Assembly (NCBI GenBank): GCA_943325655.2
Contig: CALPQG020000144.1
Coordinates: 1 to 6,773 of the forward strand
Origin: Bifidobacterium breve
Lineage (GTDB): Bacteria; Bacteroidota; Bacteroidia; Cytophagales; UBA9547
Length of the DNA: 6,773 bases
Direction of reading: 5' to 3'
Part shown: piece by piece, positions 1 through 4,956 of the stretch
How the letters are laid out: every line of letters begins with the position of its first letter
Numbering within the stretch: position 1 is the stretch's first letter
The notes under the pieces: generated by a model
Told to the model about the DNA's origin: nothing
What the model saw: only the letters and a program-made list of their open reading frames with translations
The model's database searches: none
Position numbers and translations under genes: made by a program

Positions 1-35
1 AATCACAAACAGTTCAGGTATATTAAATAAGTACT

Positions 36-63
36 AGGTATAAGGTCTTAGGTACAAAGTAAA
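36..63. repeat. Degenerate 7-bp tandem repeat (AGGTAYA-like)
   Basis: Four consecutive heptamers can be read: aggtata, aggtctt, aggtaca and aagtaaa, with a further isolated aggta at 16-20. The units share AGGT or AAGT at the start and are degenerate after that. It lies in non-coding DNA directly before a strong hairpin. No function is known to me. Such short AT-rich tandem repeats may arise by slippage. The reading could be chance in a low-complexity region. Confidence 0.35.
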
Positions 64-90
64 ATGTCAGGTGTTTCGCCTGACATTTTA
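60..90. terminator. Perfect 12-bp hairpin, probable bidirectional intrinsic terminator
   Basis: The arms taaaatgtcagg (60-71) and cctgacatttta (79-90) are perfectly complementary around a 7-base loop (tgtttcg, 72-78). The stem is GC-rich near the loop and ends in an A-run on the left and a T-run on the right, so it would work as a rho-independent terminator on either strand. The T-run is only four bases long, which is short. No gene ends inside the window on the left, so it most likely closes a rightward gene lying before position 1. It could also stop stray leftward transcription. A palindromic intergenic repeat is the alternative. Confidence 0.55.
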
Positions 91-118
91 TAGCATTTAC
101 GTAACTTAACAAACAGCA

Positions 119-151
119 TCGTCAGGTTTGTCAGAGACGAAACCTTGACGA
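119..151. repeat. Imperfect palindrome / hairpin
   Basis: The arms tcgtcaggttt (119-129) and aaaccttgacga (140-151) pair over 11 positions with one bulged T. The 10-base interior (gtcagagacg) can itself form a 3-bp gtc/gac stem. There is no T-run after it; the following bases are gggtaggag. It sits 28 bases after the strong hairpin and belongs to no gene. The shape suits an extragenic palindromic (REP-like) element or an mRNA 3'-end structure, but no family can be named from one copy. Confidence 0.4.
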
Positions 152-186
152 GGGTAGGAGATTAATTAAAACCAATGCATTTATTT

Positions 187-216
187 AATAAATAGGGTCT
201 GCTGAAAAACTCAAAA
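187..216. repeat. 30-bp direct repeat, copy 1
   Basis: This copy contains the core tgctgaaaaactcaaaa (200-216) preceded by aataaataggg. It matches copy 2 (285-314) at 25 of 30 positions. It matches copy 3 (about 448-477) almost exactly across the shared stretch starting taaatagggtctgctgaaaa. It doubles as the left terminus of the putative mobile element. Confidence 0.7.
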
Positions 217-221
217 GCAAC

Positions 222-256
222 AAATTTTAAATTTTAAATTTTGAATTTTAAATTAA
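222..256. repeat. AAATTTT heptamer tandem repeat (five units)
   Basis: Consecutive 7-base units read aaatttt, aaatttt, aaatttt, gaatttt and aaattaa. Three units are perfect and the last two have diverged. Each unit alternates an A-tract with a T-tract, so the array is almost pure AT and nearly self-complementary. It lies just inside the left end of the putative mobile element. Such an array would be prone to copy-number change by slippage, which is inference. No protein is encoded across it. Confidence 0.75.
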
Positions 257-284
257 ATCAGGCTTCAATTGAATTGTTATGGGT

Positions 285-314
285 AATAAATTGGCCTTGC
301 TTAAAAACTCAAAA
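285..314. repeat. 30-bp direct repeat, copy 2 (diverged)
   Basis: The sequence runs aataaattggcc followed by ttgcttaaaaactcaaaa. It aligns without gaps to copy 1 (187-216), with five mismatches, four of them in the centre and the twelve-base tail identical. It lies inside the putative element, 98 bases from copy 1. This shows that the terminus-like sequence occurs more than the two times expected for a simple element. Confidence 0.55.
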
Positions 315-447
315 AAATATACCGTTTTAGTATTTCATACAAATAGTGAAAGCATAATAGATGAAAATCCAAATAACCTTGCACCTAACATTAAAACAAA
401 CTACATAAATTGCTTAATATCAAAAGTTTGATTGTTTTTCAGCAATC

Positions 448-477
448 TCTAAATAGGGTCTGCTGAAAAGCTCAATA
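448..477. repeat. 30-bp direct repeat, copy 3
   Basis: The twenty bases taaatagggtctgctgaaaa occur identically at 189-208 and 450-469. The next ten differ at only two positions (actcaaaagc and gctcaatagc). This copy begins exactly where the inverted copy (434-451) ends, so the two overlap by two bases. It has no matching inverted partner farther right that I can recognise. Confidence 0.75.
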
Positions 478-594
478 GCGTTTCAATAGTTTTGAATCTC
501 TTTAAGCAATTACTTATCATACAAATTAAGTTATAGGTATAATTAGCTACTAAATCAAAAAGTGGATTCGTTTTTTGGGATAAATATTGGTTGT

Positions 595-1380
595 TTAGTG
601 GTTTTTTTTCTTTGTTGGAATGTTGATCATGAGTTCAAAAATTAATGCATTACTTCCACTTTCTTTGTTGTTAGCAATTTTGTACCCTAAAATAAAAACG
701 CTGTTTCCAATGTCATACTGGATAGCAGAAATGACTGCTGCAAGTGCATGTGTGCCTGAATACCAGTCTGCAATGAAACTAAGGTGCTCCGTTAATGGTT
801 GTTCAAAACCTAGCAATACAGTTCCTATATTGTTAGGTGTTTGTGTTTCAATTTTAACATTATCAATAAATTTTGTGCGAAAACCATATATTTGAGATGT
901 TCCATAACTTATTCCTCCTGTCAACCGAGTTTTCAGTTGCGGTATTCTCAAACTATACAGTGCATAACTCCAAATGCCAAAATTATTTGGTTGTGTTGCG
1001 TACAAAATATTTGTACCTAAAACAATTTTTTGCTCCCACAAATGGTGTTTTTTTTTGAAAATGTCAATCACTTTTTTACCTCCAAAACCGAGCGCCAAGT
1101 CTTTTGATGTCTTGTTGTCTAAATTATTTATTTTAAATGTCAATTCAGCATTATTTCCAATACCATAACACATAAAATTGAAACTGTTCCATTTATTGGG
1201 GCTATTCCAAAAGTTCCATTGCGTTTCGTGTGTAACCTCTACATCTTTATGCGCTACAAAATCTGCGCTTGGAATTCCTGCTATTAAAGATTGTGAATAA
1301 GAATTGAAATGGATTGAGAAAAATAATAGTAGTGTTATCGAAAAAAAAATCATTTGAAATCGACATATTATTTTATTCAT
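595..1380 (-). CDS. Exported hypothetical protein, probable outer-membrane beta-barrel
   Basis: 261 residues; start ATG at 1380, stop TAA. I do not recognise a named family. Residues 1-30 look like a type I signal peptide: basic start (NKIICR), hydrophobic core at about 10-25, and a probable cut after SYS before Gln30-Ser. The mature part opens with GIPSADFVAHKDVEVTHETQ (35-54). It then shows alternating polar/hydrophobic stretches rich in Gly, Tyr, Phe and Trp (about 66-84, 117-128, 135-146, 152-166, 186-192, 200-208, 226-234, 245-254), as expected for antiparallel membrane strands. There is no catalytic motif and no type IX sorting tail. It has its own promoter at about 1450-1482. Sampled 60-base lines give 17 and 19 G+C, against 27-28 in the OmpA-family gene, so it may be acquired or simply less constrained. 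Surface or porin-like roles are guesses. Confidence 0.8.
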   Translation of the reverse strand: MNKIICRFQMIFFSITLLLFFSIHFNSYSQSLIAGIPSADFVAHKDVEVTHETQWNFWNSPNKWNSFNFMCYGIGNNAELTFKINNLDNKTSKDLALGFGGKKVIDIFKKKHHLWEQKIVLGTNILYATQPNNFGIWSYALYSLRIPQLKTRLTGGISYGTSQIYGFRTKFIDNVKIETQTPNNIGTVLLGFEQPLTEHLSFIADWYSGTHALAAVISAIQYDIGNSVFILGYKIANNKESGSNALIFELMINIPTKKKNH

Positions 1381-1729
1381 TTGATTTTTATTTAAAATTA
1401 ATTAGCCACTCACCAATATCCTACTTGCGAAATACAGGAGCACTACATACAAATATAGAGGATTATGGTTGATTTATACAAACCAAAATATATGGTTACC
1501 GCAAAAAAAGCATTCAAAATATCTAACAAAAACAGAAATTAATTTATTATTGAGTTTTTATGTTTTTATTTATCTAATAATCAGTCATATTTTATAATTA
1601 TTAGGGATACAGTATTTGACTATTTTACAATTTAGAAAATTTTCGCAGCAATAGATTTTATGAGGCTTTTGCTAATAGACATCCTTTCAATTGCTATTAC
1701 CTTAACAAGCGGTGAAGGATATGATGAAC
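1381..1729. other. AT-rich intergenic gap without a gene
   Basis: This 349-base stretch separates two leftward genes. Its left part (1381-1482) is the leader and promoter of the 595-1380 gene. The rest is very AT-rich with poly-A and poly-T tracts. A rightward reading frame starting at 1660 runs into the antisense of the hydrolase and is not credible. The only structure after the hydrolase stop is a weak 6-bp stem (taatag 1673-1678 with ctatta 1694-1699, loop of 15), too weak to call a terminator. Confidence 0.6.
1450..1482 (-). promoter_or_regulatory. Bacteroidetes-type promoter (-33 TTTG, -7 TATATTTG)
   Basis: On the minus strand TTTG (1479-1482) is followed by a 21-base spacer and TATATTTG (1450-1457). 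The second box is a perfect match to the Bacteroidetes sigma-ABfr -7 consensus TAnnTTTG, and the first matches the -33 TTTG box. The spacing is within the range reported for this phylum. It would start transcription near 1443, giving a leader of roughly 60 bases ahead of the ATG at 1380. It is the clearest promoter in the window and supports the phylum assignment. Confidence 0.65.
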
Positions 1730-2500
1730 CTAAACCATCTTACAAAATCCATCAATTATTTGAAGGGTTTCTTTCTTGCGTTCAAACATGCCCATGTGAC
1801 CGGTATGATTTAAAATTTGTACTATACAATTTTCAGGAATTTGAATTTGCAACATACTCATTTCAAAAGGAACGGCTGAGTCTTGTTTGCCTACAATATA
1901 CAACACAGGAATTTTTAAGTTTTCTAACACATGCGTTCTGTCTACACGATCACGCATGGCTTTGGTCACGGCCAAAACAGTTTCCAATTTTGTTTGTAAT
2001 CCTATTTGGATAGTTGCTTCTATTTCTTTTTCTAATCTTTTTCTAGAGGTATGAAAAAATAAGGCAGGCACAAATGGTTTGATAAAAGCAGGTACGCCAT
2101 GTTCTTGGATGTACAACATGGTTTTGTTTCTGTTTTCCTGTTTTTCAGGCTTGTCTGCATAAGCGGTTGAATGAAACATTCCCAAGCCCAATAACATTTT
2201 AGCATACTTTTCGGCAAAAGCCAAACTTACATAACCTCCCAATGAATGCCCAATCATGACACAATGTGTGATCTTTAAAGTATTGAGTAAGTGAGCCACT
2301 TCATCCGCCATAGATTCTATGGAACAATGGTCTACGTCCAATGCGCTTTCACCAAAACCAGGCAAATCAATACAAATTACCCTGTATTGCAGTGAAAGTG
2401 TCGGTGCATAGTTGTCCCAAATGGCTTTGGTTTCACAAAAACCGTGAATCAATACAAGCGGCATTCCTGCACCAGAATCGTTATAGCTTAACAGAGACAT
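1730..2500 (-). CDS. Alpha/beta-fold hydrolase
   Basis: 256 residues, the normal length of a single-domain alpha/beta hydrolase (Abhydrolase_1/6 type). The order of motifs is complete: oxyanion-hole HG (His19-Gly20 in LVLIHGFCET), DLPGFGES (45-52), the nucleophile elbow GHSLGG (84-89, Ser86), the acid in VGKQD (Asp207), and the catalytic His in HTGHM (His235). A helical cap lies between about 110 and 185. There is no signal peptide, so it is cytoplasmic. The family includes esterases, C-C hydrolases and haloperoxidase-like enzymes; the substrate cannot be read from the sequence. Asp, Glu or other non-Ser nucleophiles are excluded by Ser86, so it is not a haloalkane dehalogenase or epoxide hydrolase. 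It is transcribed divergently from the 2606 gene and stops with TAG. The start is the first ATG; the leader is AT-rich without a Shine-Dalgarno sequence. Confidence 0.93.
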   Translation of the reverse strand: MSLLSYNDSGAGMPLVLIHGFCETKAIWDNYAPTLSLQYRVICIDLPGFGESALDVDHCSIESMADEVAHLLNTLKITHCVMIGHSLGGYVSLAFAEKYAKMLLGLGMFHSTAYADKPEKQENRNKTMLYIQEHGVPAFIKPFVPALFFHTSRKRLEKEIEATIQIGLQTKLETVLAVTKAMRDRVDRTHVLENLKIPVLYIVGKQDSAVPFEMSMLQIQIPENCIVQILNHTGHMGMFERKKETLQIIDGFCKMV

Positions 2501-2605
2501 TTTATAAATTTATTATCCAGGGAATTCATTTTCTACAAATTAACTATTTTTAATAAATTAAATTATCTTGTGGTACATTTATAATATCAAATAATTCATT
2601 CCCGA
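2501..2605. promoter_or_regulatory. Divergent intergenic region
   Basis: These 105 bases must hold the start signals of both the leftward hydrolase and the rightward zinc-finger/OmpA pair. They are strongly AT-rich. I see only near-matches to the Bacteroidetes -7 box: tacattta at 2574-2581 on the plus strand, and ttaatttg at 2536-2543 on the minus strand. Neither has a properly spaced -33 TTTG. The promoters are therefore inferred from gene orientation rather than seen. Confidence 0.4.
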
Positions 2606-2836
2606 ATGGCTACATGTGGTTACCTCTGTCCGAAATGCGAAGGTTCAGGTTATCTTGAAAATGGGAAAGCTTGCGATTGGTGTGGCGCAGTTGTTAAGGA
2701 TGAAATTCTTGAAAACAATTCGCCAACAAAACCTACGGAAGAAGAATTAGCCGAATGGATCAAACAAGTGCATGAAGGACCATGCTGTTCGGACCGAAAA
2801 GAAGAGACACCACAAGATTTAACAACAACAAAATAA
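2606..2836 (+). CDS. Small DnaJ-type zinc-finger-like protein
   Basis: 76 residues. Four cysteines in two CxxC knuckles, Cys8-x2-Cys11 and Cys23-x2-Cys26, are spaced to bind one zinc ion. The first knuckle reads CPKCEGSGY, matching the CxxCxGxG repeat of the DnaJ cysteine-rich domain; the second reads CDWCG. DnaJ proper has four such repeats plus a J domain; here there is half a unit and no J domain, so it is not a co-chaperone by sequence. After the finger comes an acidic, charged segment (32-57, with EEELAEWIKQVHEG) and a Cys60-Cys61 pair. There is no signal peptide, so it is probably cytoplasmic. An in-frame TAA at 2582 and the absence of an earlier ATG fix the start. The stop lies three bases before the next ATG, so the two genes are very probably co-transcribed. 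Binding of protein or nucleic acid is plausible but unproven. Confidence 0.8.
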   Translation: MATCGYLCPKCEGSGYLENGKACDWCGAVVKDEILENNSPTKPTEEELAEWIKQVHEGPCCSDRKEETPQDLTTTK

Positions 2837-2839
2837 TTC

Positions 2840-4840
2840 ATGAAAAATAGCATCACCCTCCTCCTACTTTTACACATTGTTGGTGCTTATGCACAAGTGC
2901 AATGGGCCAATAAAGTGGTGAAGGTTTCTTCACAAAGATCAACTACCAAAGGTGGTGCGGCCAACCAGGCATTGGGGAAACCCAATTGTTTTCCGCAAAA
3001 AGAAGCCGGACAAAGTCGTGCGGTATGGAAACCAGCAATGAAAACCCCTGCAGAATTTATCCAGGTAAGTTTTGAAAATCCCATGCAAATCAAACAGGTC
3101 ATTGTAGCTGAAAACAAAAGGCCGGGAGCATTGGTGGCGGCATTTGCGTATGACAGTTTGAACAAAGAATACGAATTGAAAAAATTCAACCCTCAATTTA
3201 TTGAAGAAAGAAAAAGACTGTTCAGCATCATTGTTCCTGAAACTCCTTTTAAAGTTACCTCCATCAAATTGGTCTTTAACCATGTGGAAACCTTTGCTGA
3301 CAGTGTTGAAATTGATGCCATTGGGATTAGCAATTCGGAAGTATTGCCTATCATCCAAACCAATGACGTACCCGGATTAGAAAACATGTCGAAACCTGAA
3401 AACCTGGGTGAAAATGTAAATTCAAAATACATAGAATTATTACCTGTAATTGCCCCTGATGGCAAAACCTTGTATTATTCCCGAAGAGACCATCCTGAAA
3501 ATATTGAAGGACCAAAAGATGATATTTGGTGCTCACAAATGGGAGAAGATGGCAAATGGAAATTGGCCAAAAACATGGGAAGACCTTTAAACAACGCTAC
3601 CTACAACTACTTAAGTGCCATCAGTCCCGATGGAAATACCTTGTTGATTGATGACCAATTACCCGCCATGGGAAGACCCATCAATGGGTTGTCTTTTGTT
3701 CGCATGACGCCTATGGGATGGAGTTATCCGGAAAAATTACCCATTGAAAATTACTACAACAAAAGCATGTACAATGAATTCAATTTGGCCAACGATGGCA
3801 AAACATTGCTTATGGCTGTGGAAAGAAACGATACCTATGGGGTGTTGGATGTGTATGTTACGTTCAGAAAATCAGACGGAAAATGGTCTTTACCCAAAAA
3901 CCTTGGACCACAAATCAATACGGCTTGCGATGACCAATATCCATTTTTAGCTTCCGACGGGGTAACTTTATATTTTGTAAGCAGTGGCTACAGTTCTTAT
4001 GGCAGCGATGATATTTACATGAGCAAACGGTTGGATGATACCTGGCAAAACTGGTCGGAACCACAAAACCTTGGCCCAATGATCAATACTCCTTCAGGAG
4101 ATTTAAGTTTTACATTACCCGCTTCCGGTGATTATGCCTATATGGTTTCGACGCATGAAACCATTGGCGCTTCTGACATTTTCAGGGTCAAACTTCCTGA
4201 AGCACTCAAACCAAAGCCGGTGGTTTTAATTAAAGGTAAAGTTCTGGATGCCAAAACTGGTTTGCCTGTGGCTGCCCATGTAAAGTATGAAACTTTGTTG
4301 GAAGGCAAAGAAGTGGGCATTGCGAACGCGGAACCAAAAACAGGCAGCTATGCCATTATTCTTCCCTGCGGCACCAATTATGGTTTTATGGCTTCAGCTC
4401 CTGGATACATTGCCGAAACCCAAAATTTAGACTTGGGTGCTTGCAGTACTTATGCCGAAATTCAAAAAGACCTGGTATTGGTTCCTATAGAAGCTGGACA
4501 AAAAATAAGGCTCAATAACTTGTTTTTTGAAACGAGAAAATATGACATCAAACCTTCGTCTACTTCCGAATTGACAAGAATTGTAAATTTTCTAAAAACC
4601 AATGCTACTGTAAAAATAGAAATCTCGGGTCATACCGACAATGTTGGCAAAGAAGCTGATAACCAATTGTTGTCTCAAAACAGGGCCAAGTCTGTGGTCG
4701 ATTATTTGGTTGCTCAGGGCATAGACCTTACAAGAATTCAGTACAAAGGTTATGGCAGTTTACAGGCTGTAGGTAAAAATGATACGGAAAATAACAGGGC
4801 TTTAAACCGCAGGGTAGAATTGAAAATCCTGAGCAAGTAA
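2840..4840 (+). CDS. Multidomain OmpA-family protein with PD40 propeller
   Basis: 666 residues. Domains in order: signal peptide 1-19 (cut after AYA, before Gln19); a galactose-binding/discoidin-like module, about 20-165 (WANKV, then ALGKPN at 44-49 and EIDAIGIS at 157-164); a PD40 beta-propeller, about 180-450, with five repeats of a P-x-NLG-x2-IN-like motif (near 185, 243, 297, 351, 408) and APDGKTLYYS/SPDGNTLLI-type strands; a carboxypeptidase-regulatory-like beta-sandwich, about 464-535 (KGKVLDAKTGLPV); and a C-terminal OmpA domain, about 555-665. In the last, GHTD (597-600) and LSQNRA (611-616) place Asp600 and Arg615 where the OmpA family binds diaminopimelate, and NRRVEL closes the fold. 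It should sit in the periplasm attached to peptidoglycan. No lipobox cysteine is present. The PD40-CRD-OmpA order matches PorE of the type IX secretion system, but PorE is a lipoprotein starting with TPRs, so this is a relative and not an orthologue by sequence. Confidence 0.9.
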   Translation: MKNSITLLLLLHIVGAYAQVQWANKVVKVSSQRSTTKGGAANQALGKPNCFPQKEAGQSRAVWKPAMKTPAEFIQVSFENPMQIKQVIVAENKRPGALVAAFAYDSLNKEYELKKFNPQFIEERKRLFSIIVPETPFKVTSIKLVFNHVETFADSVEIDAIGISNSEVLPIIQTNDVPGLENMSKPENLGENVNSKYIELLPVIAPDGKTLYYSRRDHPENIEGPKDDIWCSQMGEDGKWKLAKNMGRPLNNATYNYLSAISPDGNTLLIDDQLPAMGRPINGLSFVRMTPMGWSYPEKLPIENYYNKSMYNEFNLANDGKTLLMAVERNDTYGVLDVYVTFRKSDGKWSLPKNLGPQINTACDDQYPFLASDGVTLYFVSSGYSSYGSDDIYMSKRLDDTWQNWSEPQNLGPMINTPSGDLSFTLPASGDYAYMVSTHETIGASDIFRVKLPEALKPKPVVLIKGKVLDAKTGLPVAAHVKYETLLEGKEVGIANAEPKTGSYAIILPCGTNYGFMASAPGYIAETQNLDLGACSTYAEIQKDLVLVPIEAGQKIRLNNLFFETRKYDIKPSSTSELTRIVNFLKTNATVKIEISGHTDNVGKEADNQLLSQNRAKSVVDYLVAQGIDLTRIQYKGYGSLQAVGKNDTENNRALNRRVELKILSK

Positions 4841-4843
4841 GAG

Positions 4844-4894
4844 CGATGAGGTTTATAACCTCGGCGACCTTACAAAACTAATCCCGAAGATTAG
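4844..4894. repeat. Tandem hairpins, REP-like extragenic element
   Basis: The first hairpin has gaggtt (4848-4853) and aacctc (4857-4862) around a 3-base loop, extended by a T·G pair and, past one mismatch, by C4844-G4866 and G4845-C4865. The second has ctaatc (4878-4883) and gattag (4889-4894) around a 5-base loop. They begin four bases after the OmpA-family stop codon. Neither is followed by a T-run, so a classical terminator is unlikely. Two short palindromes in tandem, with a CTAATC...GATTAG arm, resemble REP elements moved by RAYT transposases (TnpA_REP, IS200/IS605-like), which are frequent in Bacteroidetes. That assignment is from memory of the pattern. It may still protect the mRNA 3' end. 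Confidence 0.5.
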
Positions 4895-4956
4895 CTGCAT
4901 TACACATTACTATACCAATTTTTTGTTTATTTTTACACTATAAAAATAATACTATT

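Larger units (their letters stand above)
193..451. mobile_element. Possible MITE or internally deleted insertion sequence
   Basis: The left end reads tagggtctgctgaaaaac (193-210). The right end (434-451), read on the minus strand, is tagagattgctgaaaaac. These form imperfect terminal inverted repeats matching at 15 of 18 positions, 259 bases end to end. The interior is AT-rich, holds no usable reading frame and includes a heptamer tandem repeat. GGGTCTGCTGAAAAA-type termini resemble insertion-sequence ends, but I cannot assign the family with confidence. No clear target-site duplication is visible. A second copy of the left-end sequence begins at 450, directly against the right end, which suggests a nested or tandem insertion, or a decayed larger element. 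There is no transposase gene here, so any movement would depend on an enzyme encoded elsewhere. Confidence 0.4.

Noticed and set aside
187..477. CRISPR array
   Set aside because: The repeats are degenerate, irregularly spaced (98 and 163 bases), one copy is inverted, and there is no leader or cas gene.
595..680. Type IX secretion C-terminal sorting domain on the 595-1380 protein
   Set aside because: The C-terminus (FELMINIPTKKKNH) has no conserved Gly-rich sorting motif, and the body looks like barrel strands running to the end.
620..1168. Several rightward frames over the 595-1380 gene
   Set aside because: They overlap each other and lie antisense to a frame that has a signal peptide, a promoter and a single uninterrupted reading of 261 codons.
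1660..2013. Rightward 117-codon reading frame
   Set aside because: Most of it is antisense to the alpha/beta hydrolase, whose motifs and catalytic triad are complete. The first codons lie in AT-rich spacer and the predicted protein has no recognisable motif.
2606..2836. Annotation as DnaJ chaperone
   Set aside because: Only two CxxC knuckles are present, and there is no J domain or HPD motif.
2840..2902. Lipoprotein signal for the OmpA-family protein
   Set aside because: There is no cysteine near the predicted cleavage site (AYA followed by QVQW), so a signal peptidase I site fits better.
2887..3536. Leftward frames over the OmpA-family gene
   Set aside because: They are antisense to the galactose-binding-like and PD40 regions, which have clear domain signatures on the plus strand.
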